Below the pieces are notes generated by a model. The model ran no database searches, was not told where the DNA came from, and saw only the letters and a program-made list of their open reading frames with translations. DNA of 64,000 nucleotides from contig CALVTM010000003.1 of NCBI GenBank assembly GCA_944362615.1, positions 1-64,000 on the forward strand. Direction: 5' to 3'. Positions 31,949 through 42,256 of this stretch are shown here, piece by piece. Position 1 is the stretch's first letter. Each line of letters begins with the position of its first letter. Both the position numbers and the translations under genes were made by a program. This DNA comes from an uncultured Clostridia bacterium (GTDB taxonomy: Bacteria; Bacillota; Clostridia; Christensenellales; Pumilibacteraceae).

Positions 31949-33373
31949 ATGAAAAGGCGCGCTCTCGCAAAAAGACTGCACTATGCCGACGGACTTACCG
32001 TCATCGCGTTCGCAATTCTGACCGGTGCGGCAACCGGCGTGATAGTCACGCTGTACAATATCCTCGTAAACTACGGCGAAACCGTCTCCGTATACGCTTA
32101 CGGGGAGATTTTTACGCGCCCGTATTTCATACCCCTGCTTGTCGTTGCACTCGCTCTCGGGGCAATACTCGCAGGTATAGCCATCCGGTTCGTTCCTATG
32201 GTACGCGGCAGCGGCATACCCCAGACGGAAGGCGCCGCACGCGGACTATTCCGCCTGCACTGGTTCTCAACTATGTGCACTATGTTCGCGGTATCGCTTG
32301 CGGCGGTGTTCCTCGGTCTGTGCGCCGGTTCAGAAGGTCCGAGCGTACTTATGGGCGGCTGCACGGGAGAAGGCGTCGGCACGCTGTCAAAGCGTGAACG
32401 TGCTGACGAACGCATACTCGTTTCAGCAGGCGCAAGCGCGGGTCTCGCGGTCGCGTTCAATGCTCCGCTTACCGGTCTGCTTTTCTCCGTTGAGGAAGCA
32501 AGCAAAAAATTCACACCGCGCCTGCTTGTCGCAACGCTGTGCTCCGTCGTCACCGGACTTGCCGTACGCGGAGGGCTTCGCGCACTGATATCGCTCGCGG
32601 ATCCCGAAATACTGCCGTATGCGCCCACATTTTCGGCTTTTGACCTTACGACGCTCGGCACGTTTAAAGAGATCATGATCGCCGCCGGTCTGGCAATAGG
32701 CATCGCAGCCGCGGCAGCGCTCGCGGGCGTTCTGTTCTATCATTCGATATTTATCATGCGTTCTCTGCTCGGCAGGATAACGCTGTTCGGCGGCGCAGGT
32801 AAACTGTTCGTTCCGTTTCTGCTTGCCGGCGCACTCGGAATGCTCTCCCCGTCGATAATGACCGGCGGACATTCGTTCATTGAGTCTGTCGGTACATACG
32901 GCGGCACGTCCGACATGGACGTATCACTGCGGTTCGGAGCCGCGCTTTCCGTCACGCTCGTCGTGATATTCGCCGCCCGCTTTCTCGCGTCCGCTTGCAA
33001 TATGGGCGCAGGCGTACCGTGCGGGGCATTCGTTCCTATGCTTGCAATAGGCGCGGGTTTCGGAGCTATCCTCTCTTTCGTGCTGACGACAGCCGGACTC
33101 GGCGCCGAGTATTCGGACCTTATCGTCATGCTCAGTATCGCGTCGTTCTTCTCTGCTGTCGTAAAGGCGCCTATTTCCTCCGCCGTTATGGTGTTTGAGC
33201 TTACAGGCAGCTATAACTTTGCGCTCCTGCTGCCGGCAGTTATCGCCGTTACAGTCGCATTCATCGTCTCTTCCGCACTGCACACGCGACCGGTATACGA
33301 CAGTCTGCTTGTGAGCTTCGTGCTCCCCTCAAAACAAATACAGCCCCCGGCTGCCCCCTCTGAGACCGAATAA
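31949..33373 (+). CDS. ClC-type chloride/proton exchanger
   Basis: Membrane antiporter or channel for chloride, often used in acid resistance. 474 residues with about ten hydrophobic helices. The three selectivity loops are present: VRGSGIPQTEG, CAGSEGPSVLMGG (GxEGP, with the gating Glu) and GAGVPCGAFVPMLAIG. The internal proton-relay Glu is also present (LLFSVEEASKKF), so coupled Cl-/H+ exchange is more likely than a channel. No C-terminal CBS domains. The ATG at 31949 lacks a ribosome site and follows the -10 element by 8 bases, suggesting leaderless translation. Confidence 0.93.
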   Translation: MKRRALAKRLHYADGLTVIAFAILTGAATGVIVTLYNILVNYGETVSVYAYGEIFTRPYFIPLLVVALALGAILAGIAIRFVPMVRGSGIPQTEGAARGLFRLHWFSTMCTMFAVSLAAVFLGLCAGSEGPSVLMGGCTGEGVGTLSKRERADERILVSAGASAGLAVAFNAPLTGLLFSVEEASKKFTPRLLVATLCSVVTGLAVRGGLRALISLADPEILPYAPTFSAFDLTTLGTFKEIMIAAGLAIGIAAAAALAGVLFYHSIFIMRSLLGRITLFGGAGKLFVPFLLAGALGMLSPSIMTGGHSFIESVGTYGGTSDMDVSLRFGAALSVTLVVIFAARFLASACNMGAGVPCGAFVPMLAIGAGFGAILSFVLTTAGLGAEYSDLIVMLSIASFFSAVVKAPISSAVMVFELTGSYNFALLLPAVIAVTVAFIVSSALHTRPVYDSLLVSFVLPSKQIQPPAAPSETE

Positions 33374-33476
33374 CATACATTGCCGCTCACATATGACGCC
33401 GGATAGTCGTAAGCTACCCGGGCAAAAACGTTTATCAATGTTTTAATGTATGCCGCACTTAACATTGCGGCAAACC

Positions 33477-33510
33477 AAAAAGCAGGACTCCGTCAGGCGT
33501 CCTGCTTTTT
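33477..33510. terminator. Bidirectional terminator between clc and the GH3-like gene
   Basis: Stem of 12 bp (33477-33488 with 33499-33510) with A-run and T-run sides, between two convergent genes. A second, T-less inverted repeat (about 33545-33586) spans the stop codon of the GH3-like gene. Confidence 0.85.
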
Positions 33511-33566
33511 ATTATCGGATAATAGTATCAGCGTAACGTGATCAAGTGACCGTGGTCAGACGGCTG

Positions 33567-36500
33567 TCACCGCGACCACGTCACCGTTATCGTTGAAGAG
33601 GTATTCTTGGATTTTGTGACCGCGCGGTTCACAAGCACTACAATGAGAAGTGCGACGGCGCCGGCAAACAGCAACGACGCTATTACGATATAGGCTATCT
33701 GCCATTCGGGAAGAACGGATTCGACGCGCGTCTCGGCGGTGATACCGTTCATCGAATTGGAACTGATCACCGTGTACATGATGTTTGCAACCGCCTGATT
33801 AAGACGTCCGGACATTACCGAGTCGCTGAAATCGGTCAATGACGGGATATACGCAGCGTAGTTATCGTTGAACCACATATCCGTACCCGCGGCAAGTCCG
33901 GAGGTTATGCGCATGTATGTGTCGTTGCCGTAGCGCGACGTCAAGGTCATGCCGCAGAATCCCCACTCTTCGCGGAGGACTTCCGTCATGAGCGCTCTGC
34001 TTGCACCCACCCATACTGGTCCGAGCCGTACTGCGGACTGCATGACCGCCGTCGTGTTACCGTCTTTTACCGCTATTTCAAACGGGCGCAGATATATCGA
34101 ACGGATCGTCTGCTCATCGGCGTATACCGACAGTCCGGCGGAATAGGAAACCTGTACGTCAAGAGCGTAGTTCCCTATGAACGCTATGCCCATCTTGGTG
34201 CGTATACCACGAACTTCGGCGGCGCCCATTCTGCCGACAAGCAACGGGTCTTCGCCGAAAGAACTGTAATTCTTTCCGTGGAAAACGCTTCGCCTTACAT
34301 TCAGGCACGGAGAAAATACACCGCTCACGCCAGTAGCAAGAGAGTCTTCGGAAATACATTCCCCGAGCGTTTCCGCGAGTTCGTCATTCCACGTTGCCGC
34401 AACGACAGCGGGCGTCGGGTATGACATTGCAGGCGACGAAGTGGATATATCGGCAATAATTCCCGTCACGCCGTCACGGCATTTTGTACCCGGCATTGCC
34501 GGCTTTGAAAGCGCATTTATCGTATATCCGCCCATGCGGATAAAGTCTGCTTTCTCGTTTGTCTGCAACATATCCGCAAGATCAGAATAACGCTCGTCCC
34601 CGTATTTTGCACCGATCAGATCGAATGCGGACAATTGTGAATTTTCAGACGCAGTTTCGTCAGCACTGTTCTCTCCGAAAATGCCTGATTGGTCTTCATC
34701 GACATACGAACTGCCTTCTGCCGCCGCTTCACCGAGGAAAGCGCTCCTCCCGGACGGCGACATGTACCCTATCAGCCTGTTTTCGGTATCGCGGTCAACT
34801 GTCCATGAACTTCCCGAATACCCGGCTTCGGGGAACGTACCCTCCCAGTCCGAACGCGTCAGATATCTGAACGAATTGTCATAAGTCTTTATATCCGCGT
34901 AAGCGAACCTGTTACGCGCTTCCGATGTGCCTGCCGCGTCATAAACGCTTACGGAATTTTCGCCGTCCGACCCGGCATCCGCGTCTCCGACAGACGTTTC
35001 CGGAAGGTCTTCAGCAACGGTGAACGCGGCGACAAACGACGATTTTGCCCCGTCATAACCGCTCAGATAACTCTCGTTATAGTCGGCAATACCGTTTTCC
35101 TGTTTATACGCTATTATGTTATTAACTGCCGCATGAGAGTCTGTAGCAACAGTGAAGTAATATTCACCGCCCTCCGTAATGTAACCGCCCTGTCCGCCGT
35201 CAGCAGCAGAGTCGTACACCCGAAGCTGTTCGCCGCTCACCGTTATGTTTACAGTCTGGTAAAATATTGTAGTTTCGTCGCTGCTCTGCGGCTGTAAGGT
35301 GTCCGTTTTGGCGTAGCCGACCAACTCGACCGACGCACGCTCTATACCTACGCTCCTGTCATACTCGGTGTACGGCGACTGCATATACAGCTGAACGGTA
35401 TCCTTTCCGGCGACATCTCCGCTGTTGACTACAATGATTGTAAATCTATATTCGTCCGTCTGTTCATCGTAAGACGACATAAATCCCACATAAGTGAACT
35501 CGGTATAGCTGAGCCCGTATCCGAACGGATACATTACCGTGTCGGCATAGCTGTAATCGCCTGCGTTCCCTGCCGACATTGCCCTGTCTTCGTATCTCGT
35601 TTCATAATACCGGTAGCCGGTATATATACCCTCCGAAAGTACAGTGTAATAATTGAATTCGGACTCGGGAGCCCCGCTCTGCCATATGTACCTTGAAGCA
35701 CCGAACGTCTGAGACGACGGCGCGGACATATGATCGTACGCCCATGTTTCAGTCAGGTGTCCGGACGGTGTTACATAACCGTTGAGCACTCTGCCTATCG
35801 CGCGCGTTCCCGTGCGTCCGGGATTTCCTATCCATAATATCGAATCCGGACAATATTCCGCCGTCTCCATTCCGCCCAACATAAGCGGGTGTGAGGAATT
35901 GATCAGCAGTACAACGTTCGCAAAATGACGACGCGCAAGCCGCAGAAGGTCAAGCTCATCGTTATTCAGTTCCAGATAATACTTTCCGGCAGAATTGCGC
36001 TCGGTTGGCAAGTCCGTGTAATCCGATCCGCTCCGGCTTATAACGACTATCGCGGCATCGAGATACCCGTCAAAACACTCTATGACCTTATCCGTGTATT
36101 CGCTCGCCGGTACCTCTCCGACTACAAACGAATCCGCACCGGCATATGTCGTAGCCGGGATACTGCGATCATACCTGCTTCCCGCGCCGCTCTTGTAGAA
36201 ATCCGCCATGTACGGATTAACGTCAAAGCCCGATTCCTCAAGCGCCTCAAGAAGCGTCAGAGGATCGGAAACCGCTGTACTCGCACTGTCCGTTCCGTCA
36301 TAAAGAAGATCGACGGACGCTCTGCCGAGAACGGTTATGTCGGACTCTTTTTCAAGCGGTAGCGAAGGCGTGCCGGTACCGGGCAAATCGGCATTGCGAA
36401 GCATTACTATGCCCTCGGACTCTATGTCGCGGCATACCGCTTCATCGTGTATCAGCACTTTTGCGGGAGACGAAAACGAGCTCGTATATATCGGCTCTCC

Positions 36501-36653
36501 CGCGTTTATGATCACAGAAGTGTCCTGGTTGAAATGATCGGATATTCTCTGCGCAAATATACTCGTCAGAACAGTGGCAGCCGCAAGACATACTATGACC
36601 GCTATGCTTACCGAACATAAAACTACACATTTTCTTGTTGAAAATCTTTTCAT
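33567..36653 (-). CDS. Membrane-anchored, circularly permuted GH3-like protein lacking catalytic residues
   Basis: 1028 residues. Order: N-terminal membrane anchor (about 9-34); GH3 C-terminal domain (about 70-340) and FnIII-like domain (about 385-480) first; an acidic, low-complexity linker (about 555-690); then the GH3 TIM-barrel domain (about 690-975); and a C-terminal membrane helix (about 985-1008). Permuted GH3 beta-glucosidases of this order are known in Butyrivibrio and Ruminococcus. The nucleophile motif SDWG reads SRYG (about 906), the substrate-binding KHF motif reads GNY in FIGNYALD, and MTSYN reads MQSAV. HGKNYSSFGEDPLL is kept. It is therefore probably a non-catalytic cell-surface glycan or wall binder. 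Ribosome site GGAGGG precedes the ATG. A two-component system is transcribed divergently. Confidence 0.8.
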   Translation of the reverse strand: MKRFSTRKCVVLCSVSIAVIVCLAAATVLTSIFAQRISDHFNQDTSVIINAGEPIYTSSFSSPAKVLIHDEAVCRDIESEGIVMLRNADLPGTGTPSLPLEKESDITVLGRASVDLLYDGTDSASTAVSDPLTLLEALEESGFDVNPYMADFYKSGAGSRYDRSIPATTYAGADSFVVGEVPASEYTDKVIECFDGYLDAAIVVISRSGSDYTDLPTERNSAGKYYLELNNDELDLLRLARRHFANVVLLINSSHPLMLGGMETAEYCPDSILWIGNPGRTGTRAIGRVLNGYVTPSGHLTETWAYDHMSAPSSQTFGASRYIWQSGAPESEFNYYTVLSEGIYTGYRYYETRYEDRAMSAGNAGDYSYADTVMYPFGYGLSYTEFTYVGFMSSYDEQTDEYRFTIIVVNSGDVAGKDTVQLYMQSPYTEYDRSVGIERASVELVGYAKTDTLQPQSSDETTIFYQTVNITVSGEQLRVYDSAADGGQGGYITEGGEYYFTVATDSHAAVNNIIAYKQENGIADYNESYLSGYDGAKSSFVAAFTVAEDLPETSVGDADAGSDGENSVSVYDAAGTSEARNRFAYADIKTYDNSFRYLTRSDWEGTFPEAGYSGSSWTVDRDTENRLIGYMSPSGRSAFLGEAAAEGSSYVDEDQSGIFGENSADETASENSQLSAFDLIGAKYGDERYSDLADMLQTNEKADFIRMGGYTINALSKPAMPGTKCRDGVTGIIADISTSSPAMSYPTPAVVAATWNDELAETLGECISEDSLATGVSGVFSPCLNVRRSVFHGKNYSSFGEDPLLVGRMGAAEVRGIRTKMGIAFIGNYALDVQVSYSAGLSVYADEQTIRSIYLRPFEIAVKDGNTTAVMQSAVRLGPVWVGASRALMTEVLREEWGFCGMTLTSRYGNDTYMRITSGLAAGTDMWFNDNYAAYIPSLTDFSDSVMSGRLNQAVANIMYTVISSNSMNGITAETRVESVLPEWQIAYIVIASLLFAGAVALLIVVLVNRAVTKSKNTSSTITVTWSR

Positions 36654-36673
36654 TCGCCCTCCGGATCGCTTTT

Positions 36674-36702
36674 AGAATACCACAAACGACAAACCGTGTC
36701 AA
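36674..36702 (-). promoter_or_regulatory. Promoter of the GH3-like gene
   Basis: Minus strand: TTGACA (36702-36697), 17-base spacer, TATTCT (36679-36674). Confidence 0.65.
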
Positions 36703-36756
36703 GACATTGCCGCACTGCGCTCTAATGCGAATTTAATGGAAAAATTTTTCGCTATG

Positions 36757-36787
36757 TTTACACAAACTTAAAATTTTATGGTATAAT
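36757..36787 (+). promoter_or_regulatory. Response-regulator promoter with leaderless start
   Basis: TATAAT (36782-36787) preceded by TTTACA (36757-36762, 19-base spacer) or TTACAC (18-base spacer). Only 6 bases separate the -10 element from the ATG, with no Shine-Dalgarno sequence. Confidence 0.6.
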
Positions 36788-36793
36788 AGCGGT

Positions 36794-37480
36794 ATGTTCA
36801 AGATCCTTATAGTTGAAGATAATGAGAATTTGCAAAAACTGTATTCCGCTATACTTAAAAGTAACGGATATACAACGATTTCGGCTTATAACGGTGAAGA
36901 GGCGCTTAAGATCCTCGGTAACGAGCACGTCGACCTGATGATACTCGATGTTATGATGCCCGTTATGGACGGCTATGAGCTTACCGACATGCTCAGACAA
37001 GGCGGCAGCGAATTGCCTATTCTTATGATAACCGCGAAAAGCGCAAGAGAGGACAAACGCGCCGGCTTCCTCGTCGGTATTGACGACTATATGACCAAAC
37101 CGGTGGATGAAGAGGAAATGCTGCTGAGGATCAAGGCGCTGCTGAGACGCAGCAAGATAGTTTCCGAACATAAACTGGAGATCGGTTCTACCGTGCTCCA
37201 CTACGACAGCCTTACGGTGGATACCCCGAACGGCTCTTTCGCCCTGCCGAAAAAGGAATTTTATCTGCTTTATAAACTGCTGTCCTACCCCGGACAGATC
37301 TTTACCAAGTATCAGCTTCTCGATGAAATATGGGGGTTTGAAAACGAATCGGACAATACCCTTAACGTCCACATCAACAGACTGCGCAACCGGTTTGAAA
37401 ATAACGACGACTTTGAAATAGTGACGGTTCGCGGCATAGGATTCAAGGCGGTCAGAAAACAAAATGAAAAAGACCAGTAA
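36794..37480 (+). CDS. OmpR-family response regulator
   Basis: 228 residues: receiver domain (1-115) with the acidic pocket (EDN), phospho-acceptor D52 in ILDVMMPVMDG, and the conserved Lys in YMTKPVDEEE; then an OmpR winged-helix DNA-binding domain (about 130-222) with ALPKKEFYLLYKLLSYPG and TVRGIGFKA. It overlaps the sensor kinase gene by 17 bases. Likely leaderless. The divergent GH3-like gene is a possible target. Confidence 0.95.
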   Translation: MFKILIVEDNENLQKLYSAILKSNGYTTISAYNGEEALKILGNEHVDLMILDVMMPVMDGYELTDMLRQGGSELPILMITAKSAREDKRAGFLVGIDDYMTKPVDEEEMLLRIKALLRRSKIVSEHKLEIGSTVLHYDSLTVDTPNGSFALPKKEFYLLYKLLSYPGQIFTKYQLLDEIWGFENESDNTLNVHINRLRNRFENNDDFEIVTVRGIGFKAVRKQNEKDQ

Positions 37481-38573
37481 AACGAATAAACCGAAAAAGA
37501 CCCGACCTCTCGGACTGCGCGGCAGATTTTACACTCTGAGTTTCCGCATAGTTTCATATATGTTTGTACTCATGCTGGTCACGCTCACCGTCGCGCTCAC
37601 ACTCATGAGTATTTTTATGGGCATATCCGAAGGCGAAAACCGCATCATCAGTCCCGTGCTGCTCGTAATCATTCTCGTCGTTGTCAGCGCGTTCATAGGC
37701 AGTCTGCTCGCCGTAGCGCTGTATAACCTGTCGTTCAGAGAGCTCAACGCATTTCAGTCTGCAATGAAGCGCGTCGCAGGGGGCGACTTCAACGTCACTC
37801 TTCCGGACAGCGGTGAGGGATATATGCACGATCTTAACGCCGGCTTTAATTCCATGGTGCGTTCGCTCAAGTCGATAGAAACGCTTAAGGAAACTTTTAT
37901 TTCCGACTTCTCGCATGAGTTCAAGACGCCGATCGCCTCTATTTACGGCTTTGCAAAATTGCTCAAAAAAGGCGGACTGACGCAGGAGGAATGCAACGAA
38001 TATATAGATATAATTATCTCCGAATCCAACAGGCTATCTCAGCTCGCACAAAATACCCTCACCCTTACACGGCTGGATAACCATGAAACGGTTTACGAAA
38101 AAAAGCCTTACCAGCTGGATGAACAGCTCCGTAAATGTGCGCTTATGTTTCAAGGAGAAACGGATGCAAAACATATCGAACTGTCGCTGACCGGCGAAAA
38201 CGTGATATATTACGGCAATGAGGACCTGATGCAACAACTCTGGATCAATCTGATAAGCAATGCCGTGAAATTCACTCCCGCAAGAGGAAACATCGATATT
38301 TCCGTTTCAGCTTCGGGTGACAGCGTTATCGTAAGCGTAAGCGACAGCGGCATAGGCATGAGCGAAGAAACGCGCAAGCATATCTTTGAAAAATTCTGGC
38401 AGGGCGATTCTTCACGTTCGGTGGCGGGCAACGGACTGGGACTAAGCATAGCTCAGCGCATAGTTCAGCTCGCCGGAGGAGAGATACGCGTAAACAGCAG
38501 ACCGGATGCCGGATCGGAGTTTACAGTCACTCTTCCGAACGGAAACAACAAGAACGCATCGAAAAACAAATGA
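37464..38573 (+). CDS. Membrane sensor histidine kinase
   Basis: 369 residues: basic N-terminal cytoplasmic stretch, two membrane helices (about 29-52 and 64-86) with a very short outside loop, HAMP region (about 87-140), HisKA with the phospho-accepting His in DFSHEFKTPIAS (about 151), and HATPase_c with N-box LISNAVKFTPA, G1 DSGIGM and G2 GNGLGLSIAQ. The tiny loop suggests sensing in the membrane or cytoplasm. It pairs with the regulator it overlaps. Confidence 0.95.
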   Translation: MKKTSKTNKPKKTRPLGLRGRFYTLSFRIVSYMFVLMLVTLTVALTLMSIFMGISEGENRIISPVLLVIILVVVSAFIGSLLAVALYNLSFRELNAFQSAMKRVAGGDFNVTLPDSGEGYMHDLNAGFNSMVRSLKSIETLKETFISDFSHEFKTPIASIYGFAKLLKKGGLTQEECNEYIDIIISESNRLSQLAQNTLTLTRLDNHETVYEKKPYQLDEQLRKCALMFQGETDAKHIELSLTGENVIYYGNEDLMQQLWINLISNAVKFTPARGNIDISVSASGDSVIVSVSDSGIGMSEETRKHIFEKFWQGDSSRSVAGNGLGLSIAQRIVQLAGGEIRVNSRPDAGSEFTVTLPNGNNKNASKNK

Positions 38574-38661
38574 GCTCCGCGCCTCTGACAGTTGCATACG
38601 CCGTCTGAGAAAAACGCGCTTGCGGCGGCGCTTGAGCGCAAATAAAATTATCAAAGCACGT

Positions 38662-38694
38662 AAAAAACCGCTCCACCTTACGGAGCGGTTTTTT
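38662..38694. terminator. Terminator after the two-component genes
   Basis: 13-bp perfect stem (38662-38674 with 38682-38694) with A6 and T6 ends; it also faces the trp operon from the other side. Confidence 0.88.
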
Positions 38695-38776
38695 CGGTTT
38701 ATACCTTAAGAGGTACTGCCGCAACATATGTAAATATCACGGACATCTCCGCGTCTTATACTTCCGGTCTGCAAAG

Positions 38777-39544
38777 TCAGAGCGCGCTTTTCATTCTCCT
38801 TACATAATCCGCTATGGCGACTTCTGCATCCGCGCCGTACTTTTCTATGAGCCGCACTACGCTGCCGGATACCGCGACTCCGCCGCATCCGACAGTTACA
38901 TTACATGCCTGCTCCGGCTCGAGAATGCCGTACGTAGTCACCGCTTTCACATGAGCGTACCTGACCACTTCGTTTATGAGCGCAGTCAGATCGGTCATGA
39001 CTTCTTCTCCCGTTCCCACGGCGCCGACGGACGATACTATATGAATAAATCCGGAGGCGTCACCTGCTATTTCGGGGATGCGGTCGCCGGACGATGCGGC
39101 TATCATGGATATCACGTCTACGCCGTGCTCGCGCGCATACTCCTCCACCTCGCCTTTTTCCTCGTACGGAAGATCGGGAGAGATGAATCCGTCTATGCCG
39201 AGCTCTTCGCAACGGGCGAAAAATTCCGGATAACCGTAAAAGTAGACCGGGTTCATGTATGAGTAAAGCACTATCGGCACATTACTCTCCGCTCTTACCC
39301 GACGCACTATTTCGAATACTCCGTTCATCGTCATTCCGCCGTCAAGAGCGCGCAGGCTCGCTTCCTGGATCATCGGACTTTCAGCCGTCGGATCGGAAAA
39401 GGGTACGCCTATCTCTATTATGTCCGCGCCCGCTCTCGCCATTGCAAGGATGTATCTCACAGTGCTGTCGGCATCCGGATCGCCTGCCGTCAGAAAGGGT
39501 ATGAACGCTTTCCCCTTTTCCATAGCATCAGTTAATTTACTCAT
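38777..39544 (-). CDS. trpA: Tryptophan synthase alpha chain
   Basis: Cleaves indole-3-glycerol phosphate; indole is channelled to TrpB. 255 residues from the ATG at 39544, which overlaps the trpB stop by 4 bases; the frame is open further upstream but only within trpB. Family segments: [28 protein letters not shown] (catalytic Glu; the second catalytic position is Glu, as in many clostridial enzymes, followed by Ser where Gly is usual), [12 protein letters not shown] and [15 protein letters not shown]. Last gene of trpD-trpB-trpA. Confidence 0.95.
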   Translation of the reverse strand: MSKLTDAMEKGKAFIPFLTAGDPDADSTVRYILAMARAGADIIEIGVPFSDPTAESPMIQEASLRALDGGMTMNGVFEIVRRVRAESNVPIVLYSYMNPVYFYGYPEFFARCEELGIDGFISPDLPYEEKGEVEEYAREHGVDVISMIAASSGDRIPEIAGDASGFIHIVSSVGAVGTGEEVMTDLTALINEVVRYAHVKAVTTYGILEPEQACNVTVGCGGVAVSGSVVRLIEKYGADAEVAIADYVRRMKSAL

Positions 39545-40722
39545 GAATGTCCACCCCCCCTGTATCTCGCTATTGCCGCGACGTCCTTGTCTCCGCGCCC
39601 GGACAGACATACCACTATGCTCTCATCCTTTCCGAGCGTCGGTGCAAGTTTCATTGCACGGTATACGGCATGCGCGCTCTCTATCGCACAGATTATACCC
39701 TCCGTGCGCGCAAGATATTCAAACGCTTCCACCGCTTCGTCATCAGTGACTGATACATATTCCGCCCTGCCTGTGTCGTGCAGGTACGCATGCTCCGGTC
39801 CTATGCCCGGATAATCCAGACCTGCCGATATAGAATATACCGGCGCTATCTGTCCGTGGTCGTCCTGGCAGAAATACGACTTCATACCGTGGAAAATGCC
39901 CGTCCTGCCTTTCGTCATTGTCGCCGCGTGATAAGGCGTATCCACGCCCTTGCCGCCTGCTTCACAACCGATCAGCCGCACTTCCTTATCCGGTACGAAC
40001 GCATGAAACATACCTATCGAATTACTTCCGCCGCCTACGCACGCAAGAACGGCTGTTGGAAGCCTGCCCTCTCTTTCCAGTATCTGAGCACGCGCTTCCC
40101 TGCCTATCACGCTCTGAAAATCGCGCACTATCGTCGGGAACGGGTGCGGACCCATCACGGATCCGAGCACATAGTGAGTGTCCGACGTTCTGCGGCTCCA
40201 TTCTCGCATAGTCTCGTTTACGGCGTCTTTCAGCGTTTTTGTGCCGCTCGTAACCGCGTGTACCTTTGCACCCAGAAGCTCCATACGGTATACGTTGAGC
40301 GCCTGTCTGTCCGTATCCACCTTTCCCATGAATACCTCGCACTCCATTCCCAGGAGCGCCGCTACCGTAGCCGTTGCGACACCGTGCTGACCTGCACCGG
40401 TCTCGGCAATGAGCCGCGTTTTACCCATGCGACGCGCAAGCAATGCCTGTCCGAGTGCGTTGTTAAGTTTATGCGATCCCGTATGATTTAAGTCCTCACG
40501 CTTGAGGTACACCTTTGCTCCTCCGAGATCTGCCGTCATGCGTCCGGCGTAATATAACAGCGACGGTCTTCCCGTATACTGCTCTGACAAGAACTTCAGC
40601 TCGGCAAGAAACTTTTCATTTTTCATTGCCTCGTCGTACGCTTTTTCAAGCGCGATAAGTTCGCTCATCAGCGTTTCGGTTATATATTGACCGCCGTAGT
40701 CACCGAACCTTCCTTTTCCCAT
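39541..40722 (-). CDS. trpB: Tryptophan synthase beta chain
   Basis: PLP enzyme joining indole and serine. 393 residues: [13 protein letters not shown] at the start, PLP Lys in [27 protein letters not shown] with the catalytic Glu before it, and the phosphate-binding [12 protein letters not shown]. TrpB1 type. AGGAT-type ribosome site; a 61-base gap to trpD holds a 10-bp perfect hairpin (40737-40760) without a T-run, which may affect mRNA processing. Confidence 0.96.
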   Translation of the reverse strand: MGKGRFGDYGGQYITETLMSELIALEKAYDEAMKNEKFLAELKFLSEQYTGRPSLLYYAGRMTADLGGAKVYLKREDLNHTGSHKLNNALGQALLARRMGKTRLIAETGAGQHGVATATVAALLGMECEVFMGKVDTDRQALNVYRMELLGAKVHAVTSGTKTLKDAVNETMREWSRRTSDTHYVLGSVMGPHPFPTIVRDFQSVIGREARAQILEREGRLPTAVLACVGGGSNSIGMFHAFVPDKEVRLIGCEAGGKGVDTPYHAATMTKGRTGIFHGMKSYFCQDDHGQIAPVYSISAGLDYPGIGPEHAYLHDTGRAEYVSVTDDEAVEAFEYLARTEGIICAIESAHAVYRAMKLAPTLGKDESIVVCLSGRGDKDVAAIARYRGGGHS

Positions 40723-40736
40723 TATTTATCCTCCCG

Positions 40737-40760
40737 GCGTCATCCGTTATCGGATGACGC
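40737..40760 (-). other. Intercistronic hairpin between trpD and trpB
   Basis: GCGTCATCCG (40737-40746) and CGGATGACGC (40751-40760), 4-base loop, no T-run; not a terminator. Confidence 0.6.
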
Positions 40761-40783
40761 TCAATTTCCGTGTATTTCCAAAT

Positions 40784-41800
40784 TCACTTTGCGCGCGAAT
40801 ACGTTACGAACTCTTCGAGCTTCTTCTCTGCCGCGCCGCTGTCTATAACCGACGCCGCAAGTTTTATGCCTTCGGCTATGTTCTTGACCTTTCCCGCAAC
40901 GGCAAACGCCGCCCCGGAGTTCATAAGCACCGCATCTCTCCTGGCTCCCTTTTCTTTACCCGCAAGTATGCTTCTCGTGATCTCGGCATTGCGGGTGGGC
41001 GTACCGCCCTCCAGCGCGTACCTGCGGCACCGCTTAAGCCCGAACTGCTCAGGTGATATGATGTAAGAACGGAATCTGCCGTCTCGTACTTCACAGACCT
41101 TTGTCGCCGCGCTTATGGATATTTCATCCTGACCGTCTTCGCCGTACACCACCATAGCCCGCTTGACCCCGAGGTTTGCAAGTACCCTCGCAAGCGGCTC
41201 CACAAGCGATTCATCGTATACGCCAAGCAGCTGCATGTTCGCTCCTGCCGGATTCGCCAGCGGACTGAGGACGTTGAAGATCGTGCGTATCCCCAGCTCT
41301 TTGCGCACAGGCGCAACATATTTCATCGATATATGATAGTTCTGGGCGAACATGAAGCATATCCCTATTTTATCCAGCAATTCCGCACTTTTTGCGGCGG
41401 GCAACATTATATTCACGCCGAGCGCCTCGAGCACGTCTGCAGCGCCGCATTTGCCCGACGACGTTGTGCGATTTCCGTGTTTTGCGACCGAAACTCCGCC
41501 GGCGGCTGCCACTATAGCCGAAGTCGTTGAGATGTTGAACGTGTTTGAACTGTCTCCGCCCGTTCCGATTATCTCGAGTACGTCCATATTATGAAGCAGT
41601 TTGACACAATGCGCGCGCATGGCTGAAGCTGAAGCGGTTATCTCCTCCGTCGTCTCACCCTTCATGCTTAGAGCGGTAAGATATGCGCTCATCTGCACGG
41701 GGCTTGCCTTGCCGCTCATGATCTCATCCATGACGTCGTATGCTTCGCTGTATGAAATGTCCTTTTTGGCGGTCAGCTTTATAATAGCTTCCTTGATCAT
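40784..41800 (-). CDS. trpD: Anthranilate phosphoribosyltransferase
   Basis: Adds phosphoribose from PRPP to anthranilate. 338 residues: [18 protein letters not shown] (PRPP and substrate loop), [22 protein letters not shown] and [12 protein letters not shown]. First gene after the T-box. The genes for anthranilate synthase (trpE, trpG), trpC and trpF are missing from this operon and from the window, so the pathway must be split over the chromosome. Confidence 0.95.
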   Translation of the reverse strand: MIKEAIIKLTAKKDISYSEAYDVMDEIMSGKASPVQMSAYLTALSMKGETTEEITASASAMRAHCVKLLHNMDVLEIIGTGGDSSNTFNISTTSAIVAAAGGVSVAKHGNRTTSSGKCGAADVLEALGVNIMLPAAKSAELLDKIGICFMFAQNYHISMKYVAPVRKELGIRTIFNVLSPLANPAGANMQLLGVYDESLVEPLARVLANLGVKRAMVVYGEDGQDEISISAATKVCEVRDGRFRSYIISPEQFGLKRCRRYALEGGTPTRNAEITRSILAGKEKGARRDAVLMNSGAAFAVAGKVKNIAEGIKLAASVIDSGAAEKKLEEFVTYSRAK

Positions 41801-41845
41801 ATTTTCTCCCTTATCCGTTTACGTGTCGTCCGTCTCTCCGGACAA

Positions 41846-42110
41846 AATAAAAGCGCCCGTGACTTACAGTCAAGGACGAATAATCCGCGGTGCCACCTTG
41901 ATTTGCGGCTGTTAAGCCGCACACTTTACGGGGTCTTGCCCCTTGCAGTCTTTCGCGCTGCGCGCGTCGCGCCATACTCGGTTCTCACCTTTCCTTCGCG
42001 CCCTCGGCGGCCCATTTGACGGATCGCTTTTACCCGGATTTCAGCTTCCCGGACTCTCTGTGAATGCGCCTTCCGTTTTTACTCCCGCGTCATCGGTTGC
42101 AATATTGAAT
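41846..42110 (-). promoter_or_regulatory. Tryptophan T-box riboswitch
   Basis: Leader of trpD on the minus strand. The conserved T-box AGGTGGCACCGCGG (41898-41884) is followed by a terminator hairpin (41878-41853) and T-rich run. Upstream, Stem I has the AGTA bulge opposite an internal loop reading AAATGGG between paired ACGGA/TCCGT and GCGG/CCGC; the UGG at 42013-42011 is the likely specifier, i.e. tryptophan, agreeing with the downstream genes. Uncharged tRNA-Trp would allow read-through. Confidence 0.88.
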
Positions 42111-42116
42111 TACCAC

Positions 42117-42145
42117 TATTTTAACGCGGCTGTTATCCTTTGTCA
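42117..42145 (-). promoter_or_regulatory. trp operon promoter
   Basis: Minus strand: TTGACA (42145-42140), 17-base spacer, TAAAAT (42122-42117), just upstream of the T-box. Confidence 0.75.
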
Positions 42146-42256
42146 AGAGAATGAGAAATATTTGTTTCAATCAATTTTTATCGAATTTCCCCGCGCGCCT
42201 GAGGCGCTCTGCCATAGCTCGTTAACGATCGCATTCCGCCCCGGAAGACAAGAGAA

